NCBI GenBank assembly: GCA_950097015.1
Contig: CATNEN010000007.1
Coordinates: 13,417,001 to 13,481,000 of the forward strand
Direction of reading: 5' to 3'
Origin: Macrostomum hystrix
Lineage: Eukaryota > Platyhelminthes > Macrostomidae
Length of the DNA stretch: 64,000 nucleotides
Below, one piece after another: positions 43,497 to 54,779 of this stretch. How positions within the stretch are numbered: position 1 is the first letter of the stretch; every line of letters starts with the position of its first letter. The notes below the pieces were generated by a model, which saw only the letters and a list, made by a program, of their open reading frames with translations, had not been told where the DNA came from and ran no database searches. Made by a program: the position numbers and the translations under genes.

Positions 43497-44149
43497 GATG
43501 ACAGTAGACTTCGATTTCGTTTATTTATACGATTATTAAATAACTTAAGACTTCGCAGTACTCGTAAGAAACCGTCTTCACCGATGGAATCTTAAAGTTC
43601 GCCTGGCGAGCGCGGTCGCCCCGGCACGGGCAGATATTGACAGCAAGGGGGCAGACAGGGGAGGCGGTGCACAGAGTCAAGCCACCAGCGCGCAGGGAGG
43701 GGTAGGGTTGTACGCGCTGGCCGGGTGTACGGGCAAAGCTACGCAGAGCTGATTGGCGGGGAGCAAAGCCATGCAGCGCTGGGTAAGGGTTGACAGACAA
43801 TGCCCGCGCCCAGCCAATCAGATGGTGGGCACCCTGAGTAAGGCTGGGAATGTAGGGAGAGAAAGGGCGAGGCCAAGGCCGAGCCAAATAAACCGGCCTC
43901 AAACACAACGGCCTTGGCGAGCAGTCGACCTGAGAAACACAGGCACTACAATAACATGGAAGGAATAAAAATATTATATATATTATGTATTATTCATCAA
44001 TTTTTAGCTTCTAAAAATTAGGAAAAAAATGTTGGCTTCTTAAAATTTTAGAACTGAAATCTGACAATTGAACATCTTATTCTAAAACTTGATTAACAAA
44101 GACTCTCATATCGAATGCAAAGAATCTCGCACTTATAATCGATCCGCAG

Positions 44150-44522
44150 AGTGGCTTGGTGCGACTTTACAATTCGCCGTGTGGGTCAGTCACACACGTA
44201 CTCGGTGCAGTGTGTGCTACCAGCCAACATGCTTAACGAAAAAGTGTATATTTTTCTGTGGTTTTGGTGCTGCCTACTACTAACTGCGCTCCTCACAAAC
44301 GTGATAGTGTGGTGCGCGCGACTGACGTACTGGCAGCGCGCAAGCTCTGCCCGCCTGTGGCTGGCTCTGCTGGGCGACTCTTGTGACCAGGCGGCCGTGA
44401 GTGGCGCCCTCAACCATTTTTCGCCAGACGCCTTTCTACTAATGAACTTAATCGCTTTGCGGTTTGGAGACCCATTCGCTGCCCGCCTCCTGAGAGACCT
44501 CAACAGTGATGTTATTGTATAG
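44150..44522 (+). CDS. Innexin, exon 2 (C-terminus)
   Basis: Starts after acceptor atccgcag and completes the innexin. Extracellular loop 2 carries the second Cys pair (Cys251 in WCDF, Cys268 in VQCVLP), then LNEKVYIFLWFWCCLLLTAL forms membrane segment 4, and a short cytoplasmic tail ends in NSDVIV with TAG at 44520-44522. One base completes the codon left open at 21293. The full protein is 370 residues, within the normal innexin range. Frame, phase and sequence all join, although 22.9 kb lie in between. No AATAAA is evident within 200 bases downstream. Confidence 0.92.
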
Positions 44523-44794
44523 CATGACTCGCAAAATTCGAATTGAAAATTTAACTATGACACCGATGCGTAAGCGCAAATCGCGAAACTGGAAAGGCAA
44601 ATATACTGGTAGGAAAAACGCGCCACACTTATGCTTCGAAAAAGCGCCGTACTTGATCCCGAAAGCTTTCGTGCATTCACTTCATTCGCGATGTAGGAAT
44701 TCGCTATTCGCAAAGAAATTCGCAATTCGCAAAGAAAAGCGTGCATGTGATTGTTAATGTCAGTAGAAAAGTCAGTTCGTTTTCAGTCCTTGGT

Positions 44795-45283
44795 TCAATC
44801 CTTGTAGATCTTCACGCCACCCCGTGCTGCGCGGGGGTGCGGGCGCAGCGCCACCGGGGATTCGGGCGGGTCCCGCGCCGCCTCGCCTGGAGTTTCTGGC
44901 GCGGCAGCCTGCGGCCTGGCACCAGCGTCGTCTGATTCTGGGGTGACGACCTTGACCGCCGTGCAATGCCGCCAGCGGGCCGCGCCGTCACGAAGCAGCA
45001 TCAGCGAGTTGCCGGCCACCCGCTGGACTGTCCAGGCGCCGCTCTCGAATGGCGTTTGCATCTTGCTGGCACCGACTCGCCGTCGCAGCACCGAATCGCC
45101 GACCTGGATTTCGTGCCGCCGTGGCCGCCTCCTGGCGTCCGCTCGCTGCTTCATCGCGGCCTTGGCGCTCGCATCCATCTCTCGCAGCCGCTGCTCGTTG
45201 ATGCGGACGCGCTGGGATGGCCGGGCGGCGGGGATGACATCGTTTGGTCGCCGGCCCATCAGCAAATCATCAGACTGACTTAA
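44795..45283 (-). pseudogene. Gypsy integrase C-terminal fragment
   Basis: A 163-codon minus-strand fragment: LLMGRRPNDVIPAARPS (the end of the integrase core), then HEIQVGDSVLRRRVGASKMQ and AWTVQRVAGNSLMLL, a small barrel-like C-terminal domain, followed by a Pro/Ala tail. The 5' side is cut at about 45,283 and the D-D-E residues are absent. It lies just downstream of the innexin. Confidence 0.75.
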
Positions 45284-45619
45284 AAAAGGGTTATGACAGT
45301 ATTATTTACTGGTTGCAGTAATTTTTTCTCAGTTCTGGAAACAAAACTTTGCGGTTATAAGTCAAGATGCCAATATGTGCGACTTTTGGCACATTTTCTG
45401 TCAGTCTGATTTCAATCTGACAATCTGTCAATCTGACAGTACTTTTAGTACGAAGTCGTATTGCGAATATTTGCTACTTTTGGCACTTGGGAAGGAGCAG
45501 TTTCCGACTCTTACAAGTCTTTGTGCTCTTGATCGAAGATTTTAAACTTTTTTCAGAGTACGAAAATGAGTGTTCTCTTGAGATTGGCGGAGCGGAACAT
45601 TAAGTACTGAATGGATTTC

Positions 45620-45990
45620 TGAGCCTAGATAACTACCAATGCGGCACCAAAATGCCTATCATTGCTGAGCCAAGATAACTATCATTGCTGAGCCAAGATA
45701 ACTATCATTGCTGAGCCAAGATAACTATCATTGCTGTGCTGATATCGATAAAAATGTTGAGTCTAGATATGTATCTATTATGAGCCCAGGAATCTATCAA
45801 TTCTGAGCTTAAATATCTATCGATTCTGAGCCTAGGAATCTATCAATTCTGAGCCTAGATTTCTATCAATGATGAGCCTCGATATCTATAAATTCTGAGC
45901 CTTGGAATCTATCAATGCTGAGCCTAGATAACTATCAATGCTGAGCCTAGAAATGTATAAACTCTGAGCCTAGAAATCTATTAATACTGA
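45620..45990. repeat. Minisatellite, 23-base unit
   Basis: About fifteen degenerate units of tgctgagccaagataactatcat, with variants such as ttctgagcctaggaatctatcaa. The unit length matches the array at 29.4 kb but the sequence does not. Confidence 0.93.
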
Positions 45991-46139
45991 GTTTAAATAT
46001 ATTAGATTTTTGGTACGTTCCCAAACTTGTAAAATTGCTGCCAATTTGCAGACATTCCGTGGCTATTACTTGGCTATTTCATTCCATTACGTGCAGTTAT
46101 TCCATGCTATTTTTTAATTATATTCATAATCTAGGTCAA

Positions 46140-46650
46140 ATCAAGGCGTGAGATAAAGTGTGCAGAAGGACGGGTAGAGTAAGGAGATGGAGAGAGGTAA
46201 AGTGATAAGAGAGAGAGTAATAGAGTGAGGGGATGGAGACGTGAGGGTGAGGATAATGGGAGGGGGTAGAGTGGGGAGAGGTAGGGTGATCAGAAGAAAA
46301 TGGGTGGGAAGTAAGGAGCGATAGGTAGGGAATCGTAAAGTGAGCAGACTGAGAGGGGAGATAAAGGAGAAGAAATGGGTGGGTAGAGTTTGAAAAGAGA
46401 GGGGTGAGTAGGGAGAGAAATATGGGTATAGTGGGGAGAGAATGAGAGGTAGATTGAAGAAGTAGAGACTCTTAGAGTCAGCGGAAAGAGTTGGGTAGAG
46501 TGAGAAAAGAGAGGCGGTTGGTGAGGCGTAGAGTAAAGAGTGATGTATATATGTAGAGTGACGAGTTGGTAGACAAGTAAAGTGACAGAATAAAAAGAAA
46601 TACTGTGAGGAGATGGAGACGAATATAGTGGTGATAATGAGAGTGGTGAT
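46140..46650. repeat. Polypurine (GA-rich) tract
   Basis: About 500 bases of almost uninterrupted A/G with scattered T (ggtagagtgaggagatgg type). This explains the long minus-strand frame at 46,478-47,005, which is not a gene. Confidence 0.85.
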
Positions 46651-48415
46651 AAATACTATTTCTTATTTGTTCCTTCACAGCTTGATGCATCGAAGTACTG
46701 CGTGTGAAGCACTTTTCGGCACTTGTAATTATGTCCGCTCTGCTGATGCCAGGGATTGACTGGCCACTTTCGGGAAGTCCGTCTGTCTCGGCGGAATCTA
46801 CCACGAGCAGGTGGCACCTAATTCCGACGAATACAATTCGATAGAGCATCACTAGAGCTTTCCAACGACACCAAGCACGTCCGGAAATACCCACCAGAAG
46901 CCTGGCAAAGTGCATTGAAAGTCTCAAGGTACCTACAGGCACTGTAACGGTGAGGGGGAAATTACACTTTGCGGGAACGGCTGCCAGTCGAAGACGGTAG
47001 CACATCTATTGATGAGACAAACGGCAACCGACGCATCGATAGATGCTCTATCACTTTCTAAAGACTCACCTGCCCAAACTCAACAGGTCTCGAATGGGAT
47101 CCAGTCAAACTTGAGCTATACAGGCCTGTTTAGACTGGCATTTAGGCGCCCCACCGGTCACAAAAGTGCTTTCTGAGTGCCCCTTAATTTTGATGGATCT
47201 CGGCCGGACTTGACCCCCTGTACTCTGGGATAAATGTAGAAGCGATCCCAGCCGAAATCCGGGGACAATAGGTCACTCTATGGGGCCAGCTTGTTGCGCA
47301 CTAGTTAGCCTTGGCAAACGCTATAAAACGACTGAGGGAATAGTTGCGCCTTACTTGGCGCGCTGCCAAGAAAGAACGGTGGCATCTACCTGCGCGCCGC
47401 GAGCGTCTATAGACACTTTAATAAATGCCCTATCGTCTGACGATAGTGGCGCCACTTTGGCGCCAATAGCGCCGGAGCTGGAGCCTTGGAAACTTGCCCC
47501 TCTAACCCTGGAAAAATTGAAGGAATTATTTCGCTTTGCGACAGCGGCTACCAGTCGACAATGGAAGCACATCTTGGGACGTGTCAGGCGTCGTTAGAAC
47601 GAGGACGGCCTAGACTACATAGTGGCTCGGCCAGTCGGAGTCGAGCAGCTAAAAGAATTCTATACTACTTACAGTATAAGGTAGCGGGTTTTTAGGCGTA
47701 AAACGGCTGTAGATAGTTTAGCTTGCGTCGGACAGTCTCGCGACCGTCAAATTCCGACTCTACGCGTCAAATTGCATCTACGTTTATCTCATTGTCTGGG
47801 CATCCATTCTCGTCGAGATCCATCGACCTGAACGGCCAATTTGACGTGTTCTTTGATTCTTTGCTATTTTCTTTATACATGTACATAAAAAGAGGACCGA
47901 AGTAGTATGATTATCTTCATTAGAAATTTGATCCAAGCATTGCTGATCCCTTCAGTTCCTTAAACTGATCCTTACACAGAACACGTTTCATTTTGTTGTA
48001 GATTGCTCCTGCTTGGATATCATACAATATCACAGTTTTCACACAATAATCACACAATATCACACACAATATCACCATGCTTGTTGAGGCGCTTCAACTT
48101 GTTGAAGATCTGGATGAGCTGATTAAATAGTAAATATGTCATTTCGGAATTCCTCATTCGATGGATCTCGAGCATCCACAGCATCGCATGAGGTAGGCTA
48201 CGCGTGATGGTGGATAAAGGAAAATGTACTCTCGCAAAAGCATTGTAATTCTGAACCCACACTGAATCAGGGCTTCACTGTGAATTTTGAGCTTCACAAA
48301 TCCAAAAACCTTTAATCCAAAAGCCCCCACACGATCATTCACCAGAGCTAAGCTTCTATTGATTCCACATGATACATAAATAAAATAAAAATAAAAAAGG
48401 ATTGAAACAAGAACA
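46651..48415. other. No gene recognised
   Basis: Mixed-composition sequence with short chance frames. Plus-strand fragments at about 48,070-48,370 may belong to the viral-element relic that follows, but none is diagnostic. Confidence 0.35.
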
Positions 48416-48720
48416 GTGAATAAAATCAGCAGAATTATCGACTCTAAGAAACCCGGTGTTTTGAAAATTAAAGGTACAAAAGTGAAAGTAGATCCAATCA
48501 TAAATCAAATCCATTGTAAAAATCAAACACACAATATCACTGATGAGAAGACAGGCGGGATTCTTCCTTTGCTAACACTCATCCCCATCATCGCAGGTGC
48601 TCTGAGCTTGGTGCTGCAGGAGGTGTAGCCGGCGGAGTTGCATCAGCTGGGAAGGCTGGCAATGACAGAGCACATCAACGAGAGATTAAGAAAATCGCTA
48701 TATAAAAAGGAGTGAGAATC
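48416..48720 (+). pseudogene. Relic of a Polinton/adintovirus-type hydrophobic virion protein
   Basis: The plus strand encodes a polar N-terminal part followed by KTGGILPLLTLIPIIAGAL; after a frameshift the next frame continues GAAGGVAGGVASAGKAGND. A glycine- and alanine-rich hydrophobic helix of this kind is typical of the small virion-associated protein of Polinton/adintovirus elements and resembles the GGFLPFLAPIIAALPAIG stretch in the intact locus at 60.7 kb. It is on the opposite strand and clearly diverged, so it comes from another element. No other viral gene is recognisable around it. Confidence 0.5.
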
Positions 48721-48974
48721 AGGGAAGGAAAGGGTCGGTACTCTTTCAGGATGTTTTGAAGCCTCTGAAGGAGCTAGTTGAAGCTCAAAATAAGCTTGAA
48801 CTAACTCAGAACTCAGAATTGAAGCGCAGAAATTCCAACGGTCAACCGTAATTCGAACAAGACTGCCCAACCACCTGCCAACTAGCCGCCGCACCTGTAC
48901 AACTGCATATAGTGATTAACTGCTGGATATTTTTTGACCATCTTTCACTTTTATACATGGTGTACAGTTGCTTC

Positions 48975-49140
48975 ACTTTCTCTCTCTCTTCATGTCTTTC
49001 CTTCTCTCTTTCTCTCTCTCTCCCTTCCTTCCTTCCCTCCTCCCTCCCCTTCTGCATCTCTCTCCTGTCTGTATTTATATAGATTTGCCTATATTTGTAT
49101 ATACAGTAGTCAACGCGCCCCTATTCTAAAGTACGCACAG
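48975..49140 (+). repeat. Penelope-like terminal repeat, 5' copy
   Basis: Pyrimidine tract, then tatatacagtagtcaacgcg and agtacgcaca. Pairs with 50180-50345. Confidence 0.65.
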
Positions 49141-49601
49141 TGCCATGCAACCTGGCTCTGCAAGTGCTCCCAGGCGCACGCAAGATTCAACTCTGTCCTG
49201 GGTCAGCCGCGACATCAGTCCAACTCGTCATCAGCCAGAGGATTGACTGCAATGCCTTGAACGCCATCTACACAGTGTTCTGGCGCCGATGCGATCACAC
49301 GGTCTACGTTGGCGAGACCGTAAACAGCATCCGTGGCCGCATGCTGGCGCACATTGTCGACATCCGGCACGACCGCGCCACCCCGGTGGCCCGCCACTTT
49401 ACCAGTGATGGCCACAGTCTGGCAGACTTCGCCTTCGCAGGCGTATGGGCCCGCGACAGTTCTGGTCCTGAGGCCAATGAGCGGCGTCAGCGCCAAGAAG
49501 CGAAGCTGATCGAGGTCCTCAGGACCCGATCCCCAAATGGCATCAACGAGCAAGCCGCCGTTCTACACAATCCGGCCATCCCGCTCATTCTGCCCCATTG
49601 A
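49140..49601 (+). pseudogene. Penelope-like GIY-YIG endonuclease domain
   Basis: An open frame of about 150 codons. It holds the linker that follows the reverse transcriptase in these elements (ISQRIDCNALNAIYTVFWRR with its Cys-Cys cluster), then the GIY-YIG core: AIYTV, VYVGET, the catalytic-region Arg in NSIRGRMLAH, TPVARHF and a C-terminal Glu/Arg helix (EANERRQRQEAKLIEVLRTR). In Penelope-like elements this nuclease nicks the target before reverse transcription. The reverse transcriptase is missing, so it is a fragment, though the domain itself looks intact. Confidence 0.8.
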
Positions 49602-50179
49602 GCGGCATCTGACGCCTTGGTTGCCAAGGTGAGAGGCCAGTTGGCACGGCACTGTGAGGCCCCAGTGTAACCCACCTACACCAAGGGCAAGAGCCTGCGG
49701 GAGCTACTCTGCCACAGTTGGCTAGAACCTATGGACTGAGTCCATCCGTGCACAGTACCAATCTGTTGTTTTTTATGTTTGTTTACGCGAGTTTAACGTT
49801 ATTTGTTTGACGGCGTATTCGTTGCACGTGCACTATTTCCTTTAATTTTTAGTGTGACTGCTTCCTATGAATTTGTACTTTGCTCACCTTTTTTTATTTT
49901 ATTTTCGCTCGACCATTTCTCTTTAACGTCATTCCGACCGCCTACCTGTACAATTTTAAACACCAGCTCCGCTTTTCTTAGTGACTTTAACCCATCATAA
50001 TGTACTCTCTCTCTCTTTCTATCCATTTAGATCGGCATTTAAAACTTTATATATACACAGCTTATCGCGCAAAATAAAATTCGTTTTTTCTGTCATTAAG
50101 AATTTTTAATTCGAAATATCGGCAAATTTAAATTAATCGTCTGCTCTTCTTCTTTACCGTGTCAGTACCGTGGATTGGA

Positions 50180-50345
50180 AGTGCTCTCCTCTCTCTTCCT
50201 CTCTCTTTCTCTCTCTCACCCTTCCTTTCTTCCCTCCTCTCTCTCCCCCTTCTGCATCTCTCCTGCCTGTCATGTATATATATTTGCCGATATATGTTTA
50301 TATACAGGATTCAACGCGCCCCTATTCTACAGTACGCACACTGCA
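50180..50345 (+). repeat. Penelope-like terminal repeat, 3' copy
   Basis: Second copy of 48975-49140, ending attctacagtacgcaca. Identity is highest over the last 60 bases. Confidence 0.65.
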
Positions 50346-50609
50346 AAAAATCTTTAAGCCCCTCTGGTTTCCCTTTAGGCTCCCCCATTGTTGAAAATTT
50401 CCAAACCTTAAGTCCTTTTAGCCTCTCAAATTTTGCCCTTTGTAAAAATTTCTGAATTGTAATTCCCTCTAGTTCCCTCCACTTCTCTCCGTTGTTAAAA
50501 TTTTTCCAATCCTTAAACAGCCTCCTCCACTTACTCAATACATTTCCTCCTACCCTCGAAGTCCCTCCAACGCAAACAAACTAAAATTCAACTATACTTA
50601 GCAACAATA

Positions 50610-52003
50610 AAAAGTTCCACCCTCCAAGCGAGATGGAATTTTTCTCACTTATTGTGAGTGACGCAACTTGCGGCACGCAGCGAAGCTTATTGTCACTTGG
50701 GGGGCTTGGGTCTGTGTAATGGTACAAAAATGCGTAATTTTAAGAGGATAAATTTAAAGTCCCCTAATCCACACACACACACGATTTCAAAAATGATCCG
50801 GCCAATGACTAATGCTGAACGATGGCGTGCTGTTGGAAAGCTGGAAGTCGGTGTGTCCATCAGCGAAGTTGCTCGCAGATTTGAAAGATAGCGAGCGGCA
50901 ATTCGAAAACGGCTGACAAAGTCCTGTGAGACTGGCAGCGTGGAATACGATGCGAAAGGCAGTCAGCGTCTTGGTCTCCGTGGCTCAACAGCTAGAGCAA
51001 ATCACCGTCTGCTGCGAATAGTAAGGCGAACTCCCACCCTGCCAGCCATCCTGCTCCGTCTGATGTGGGATGAGAAAAGCAGAGCAGGAAGCATCCTGAG
51101 CGCCCAGACAGTTCGACGTCGAATTCGGGAGGCCGGCCTCCGCTCTCGCAAGATGCGCAAGCGGCCTCGACTCAGTCCTGCCCACATCGCCAGCCGAGAG
51201 CAGTGGGCCATGCAGCGCGTCCACTGGAGGCAGCAGCAGTGGCGACGCGTTGTTCTCACTGACGAGAGCCGGTTCCGACTTTTCCAAGTAGATGGTCGCA
51301 CCTGCGTTTGACGAGAATCGGCATGAGATGCTGCAGCAGCATGTACAGTGCTCTGAGAGCCAGGCTGCCTCAGTGCAGTTTGGGCCAGCATCTCGCTACA
51401 TTCAAGGACGGATATCGTCTTCCTGGATGCCAACGTGAATGCTAATAGCTACGCAGATCTTCTGCAGACTCGGTTCCTACCGTTTGCCGACGCTACTTTC
51501 GGAGGAGTTGGCAACTGCATTCTCCAGGATGATAACGCGCCGTCACACCGAGCTGATGCTGTTGGTCAAGTGAAACATCAGCTACAGATCCACACTGCGC
51601 TGGCCTTCCCGGTCCCCAGACATGAATCCAATCGAGCATGTCTATAGGACTTTCTAAAGTGTAGCATTCGAAAAGAGAATGCTGCACCACTGAATGTTGC
51701 GGAGCTGCGTCACGACATTGCAAACGCTTGGCAGCAACTTCCCCAGGACTTTCTGCGCCGCCTCATCTTGGGGATGCCCCGCAGAGTCACAGCTCTTCTG
51801 TGTGCGAGGGGATCCCACACGCGGTAATAAGCATTGCGATTCTAACTGCATATTGCATAAAAAATAAACTTGCGATTTTGTGCGACTGGCGTTTATTATT
51901 GATTTAATCACCCTTCCCTCCTCGCGGCGTAGTTGCGTAACTCGCGGGTTGAATTGTGAGCGAGAAGTTATCTCTGACTAGGCGCGATAAGGGTGGAACT
52001 TTT
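50610..52003 (+). mobile_element. Tc1-family DNA transposon, inactive
   Basis: Inverted ends AAAAGTTCCACCCT (50610-50623) and its reverse complement at 51990-52003, total 1,394 bases. TA precedes the left end; the right side reads GA, so one target copy has mutated. It contains a broken transposase. Confidence 0.82.
50793..51827 (+). pseudogene. Tc1 transposase pseudogene
   Basis: Blocks in order: an N-terminal helix-turn-helix (MTNAERWRAVGKLEVGVSIS), a paired-like DNA-binding region with SAQTVRRRIREAGLRSRKMR, first catalytic Asp in VVLTDESRFRLFQVDGR, second in ILQDDNAPSHRA, third-position Glu in DMNPIEHVY, and a C-terminal block ending CARGSHTR. All three catalytic residues are present, but a TAG at 50,889 and frameshifts near 51,300, 51,430 and 51,610 break the frame. 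Confidence 0.85.
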
Positions 52004-52029
52004 GACTTGCTGAGTGTAGGCACGCTGGC

Positions 52030-52480
52030 CCTCGATTAAGCCTCCTCCTCACAAATGTACACACTTTCCCTTCCACCGTGCCCTTTTCTCTAATTCCCCC
52101 GTCACAAACAAGCCAAGGGTCAACAAGGCACGTTGGCCCCCCTTTCCCTAGGCATACCTTGGCAAACTCAACCCTCTAATTCCCTCCCTCGCCAATGCAC
52201 TGCGGCCCAGTGCCCAGACCCATTGAATCTCGGCCCACCCTGGCCCCAACCAATGCCTTCCTTTCGTTTCCACCCTCCCCCCTCCCTCAGCCCTGTGCAG
52301 ACCCTCGCGCGCTCGCCTATTCGCTGCCTCTCTCCCTTGCTCACCTTTCAATCGCTCCTGTCCCCTGCGCACACTATGCATATGTTGATTATATACAAGT
52401 ACACCCGCCACACTAGAATTATCAGCTCCTGAACAAGGCAAACCCAGCCGAAAGCGCTCGAGCAATTGAAAATCTATCCA
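52030..52480 (+). repeat. Penelope-like terminal segment with hammerhead-like motif
   Basis: A C-rich, G-poor stretch (52,030-52,370) ending in gctCCTGAACA, a short spacer, CGAAAGCGCTCGAGCA at 52429-52466. The motif matches that on the minus strand at 54.8 kb almost exactly (CGAAAGCGCTCGAGCA in both). It is probably the untranslated terminal region of a Penelope-like family. Confidence 0.45.
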
Positions 52481-52730
52481 CTAGTTCTTCCTATAGTTCT
52501 GCTTTACTTCCTTTCTTAATAGCTAGCTATCCCGACTGGACAGCTACATTGTCCTTACCTGGCCTGAGCCGGCTCTGGCTCTGCGATCCGCGTTCGTGCC
52601 CACTACCGGTTCGGCGTTCTGCTCAGCTAAATTAATCAGCTAAGTACCACTTAATTTATTGTTATTTTTTTATTTTTCTCCCTCTTCCTGAGCGCATCCT
52701 CCGGGGATGGCTAGGATTTTTTCGATGTGT

Positions 52731-52955
52731 GTGAGATTCACCTTTAGACACATTTTAAGGTAGGAGTGATACGAGTCACTTGTTATATATGTCATTAAGA
52801 CTATCTATTTTTTTAATCTCAGGGTGAGATTTTTCTTATAGGGTGAGATTCACCTTAAGACACGTTTTTAAGGTATGAGATAGGGATCAAATCTAATGTA
52901 TGTCGTTAAGACTATCTATTCTTACAATCCTAGGGTGAGATCTCAGGGTGAGATT
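52731..52955. repeat. 112-base tandem duplication
   Basis: Two diverged units start gtgagattcacctt at 52731 and 52843; both include gttaagactatctatt or a close variant and end in gggtgagat. Confidence 0.75.
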
Positions 52956-54779
52956 CTTCTAAAGTTACTTAATAAAGTAACATTACTTAATAATAAGAGC
53001 CCGAATGACTTACTTTAGTGCTTTACTTCCTATAAATTACATTTAAATTTATTACCGGCACACTAGTAGGCAATTATATATGTCACGGCTTCGATCCTTA
53101 TTTAGTCAACGAAAAATAAAAAAACCAATAATAGGACTGGTTTGTTACTGGCACACTACTTGGTAGTTGCATGTGAAGGCATAGTTATTAGTTTAATTTA
53201 CTACGTACTTACTACGTACTTTACTACGTACTTTATTTACTATGTACTTTCATATTCATTACTATTATTAAGGCAAATAATTGCCGACTAAGCGGACTAA
53301 AGAACTCAAAAGTTCAACAGGACGGGTGGCCTGCACTGCATTAATCGGCTCAGTCCCGCAAACTAATCTAGGGCGAAATCAACCCGATCGGCTTATCTTC
53401 TCCCGACGGAATTTTTTGTTCACATTTTTCTGATTTTACAAACTATACATTCTTGTTTTAGCAGTCACTATAGAGACGATGGCCTGCATAGCAGGTCATC
53501 AACCAATTGGATGTTTCTTCAACTAAGTTTGAATAAACTTTAATTGCATAATACGTCAAATACAAAATGGTAAAAACATTTGAACTACAGAATTTATAGC
53601 ATACTTCTTAACAAAATAAAGCAGTTCGTACTAAATTTGTAGCAGGTAGACGAGAAGCTACTAATCCTTTAATGGAATCATTAGATAGATTTTAGGATAC
53701 AGTCAAAGCATGGTTTTAGTTTTCGGTGTGCCATTCACGGAAGCAGTCGCCAATGAACAGTCCTGACGATCCTGGGCAGCCAGCGCAGACAAAATGCGGT
53801 TGCCATTTTGCCAGCAAAACCTACATCTCTTTGACGGTATTTCCTGATTTGCAGTCGCTGCGAGGTGAAAAAAGTCGACTTTTGAAAAATGTCAACTCAA
53901 TATCTCAACTTTCACTCAGGCAGCCCCTCCAGGGCAAAAGTACTGGCAGTACTCGGTTGATATTTCGAGTGCTAATAAATCGGAACGACTCGACAAGGCG
54001 AGTTTAACGCGCACAAATTCCGAACTCCTACGGTCACCTTTCAGTGCCAGTCCACTCGTCCAGTAACTAGACGCGTCCATCGAGTGGATTCCTCCATCAA
54101 ACAGTAGGAGTCCAGTTTTCCGAATTTTGCCTGTAACTTTTTTTCGGCGACCCCCCAGTCTTTGGAGTAGCGTCAATCAACTCAGCGCATCGAATTCTAT
54201 CGGAAAAAGTTGTCCCGCAATATGGGTAAACACTTTGAAAAAAGTCGACTTTTGAAAAAAGTCTAGCCGCAGTCTCTTTTTTTGGCCAGCAGGGTTTGTG
54301 GCCTGTGGCGTGCGGCCTACGGCAGCAGGGTGCGGCGGCAGATTTTTAGGCCAGGCACCACAGGCCAAGAGGGATTGAAAGCAACGTAATGTCCGAAAAT
54401 AATTCATTTAATTCATCGGGCTTTAACCCGTGCTCCACCTTGAGGTGGTCTCGAAGGCCAGCCCTAAGCCTGAAGCATGTGCACAAAGTGCACATCAATA
54501 CTCCAGGCTTAGTGCTGGCATGGAGAAACTTTAAAGTCTCATTAATTGCCTCCTGGCTTGCCTCCGGTCTGCCAAATGCGACCGGAGGTTATCTGAACGG
54601 TTTGCCATCGGCACAGGCTGGGCAGGCGAAGTGTGAGGCCATCTGGTTGCAAGTGAAATGGAATTTAGCTCTTTATAGTAAATTGTAAATCTACTGTGTA
54701 ATGATGCACAGCATTCTATAACTAATAAATCAAAGGTTAGGAGTTAGGAACCGATCCGATTCCTGGTCGACTGCTTAAA
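52956..54779. other. No gene recognised; repeated 24-base palindrome-bearing motif
   Basis: AT-rich, with short repeats such as tactacgtacttt near 53,200-53,240. The 24-base string centred on the palindrome aaaagtcgactttt occurs at 53,866 and again at 54,236. The frame at 54,389-54,688 has no recognised family. Confidence 0.4.

Larger units (their letters stand above)
21294..44149 (+). other. Innexin intron (22.9 kb), packed with transposable elements
   Basis: Donor cag/gtaaga at 21293-21299 and acceptor atccgcag ending at 44149. The exons agree in phase (two bases plus one) and splicing restores the family sequence F-P-R-V-x-x-C-D-F. The intron contains Gypsy-1, a DIRS-like element, two minisatellites, Gypsy-2 with a nested non-LTR element, and Gypsy-3. 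All retroelement coding in it is on the minus strand, opposite to the innexin. Confidence 0.85.
48970..50345 (+). mobile_element. Penelope-like element, 5'-truncated
   Basis: A GIY-YIG endonuclease frame bracketed by two direct repeats of about 165 bases (48,975-49,140 and 50,180-50,345). Each repeat has a pyrimidine-rich first half (ctctctttctctctctctc), then a tatatttg...tatacag segment and caacgcgcccctattctA. Penelope-like elements typically carry LTR-like repeats around the coding part. No reverse transcriptase is present. Confidence 0.65.

Noticed and set aside
46478-47005. 175-codon minus-strand frame rich in Leu/Ser/Tyr
   Set aside because: Its C-terminal half is the translation of the polypurine tract; no domain.
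46900-47620. Possible 400-base duplicated unit around 46.9 and 47.5 kb
   Set aside because: Only a short string (ccagtcga...gcacatct) is shared; the rest does not align by eye.
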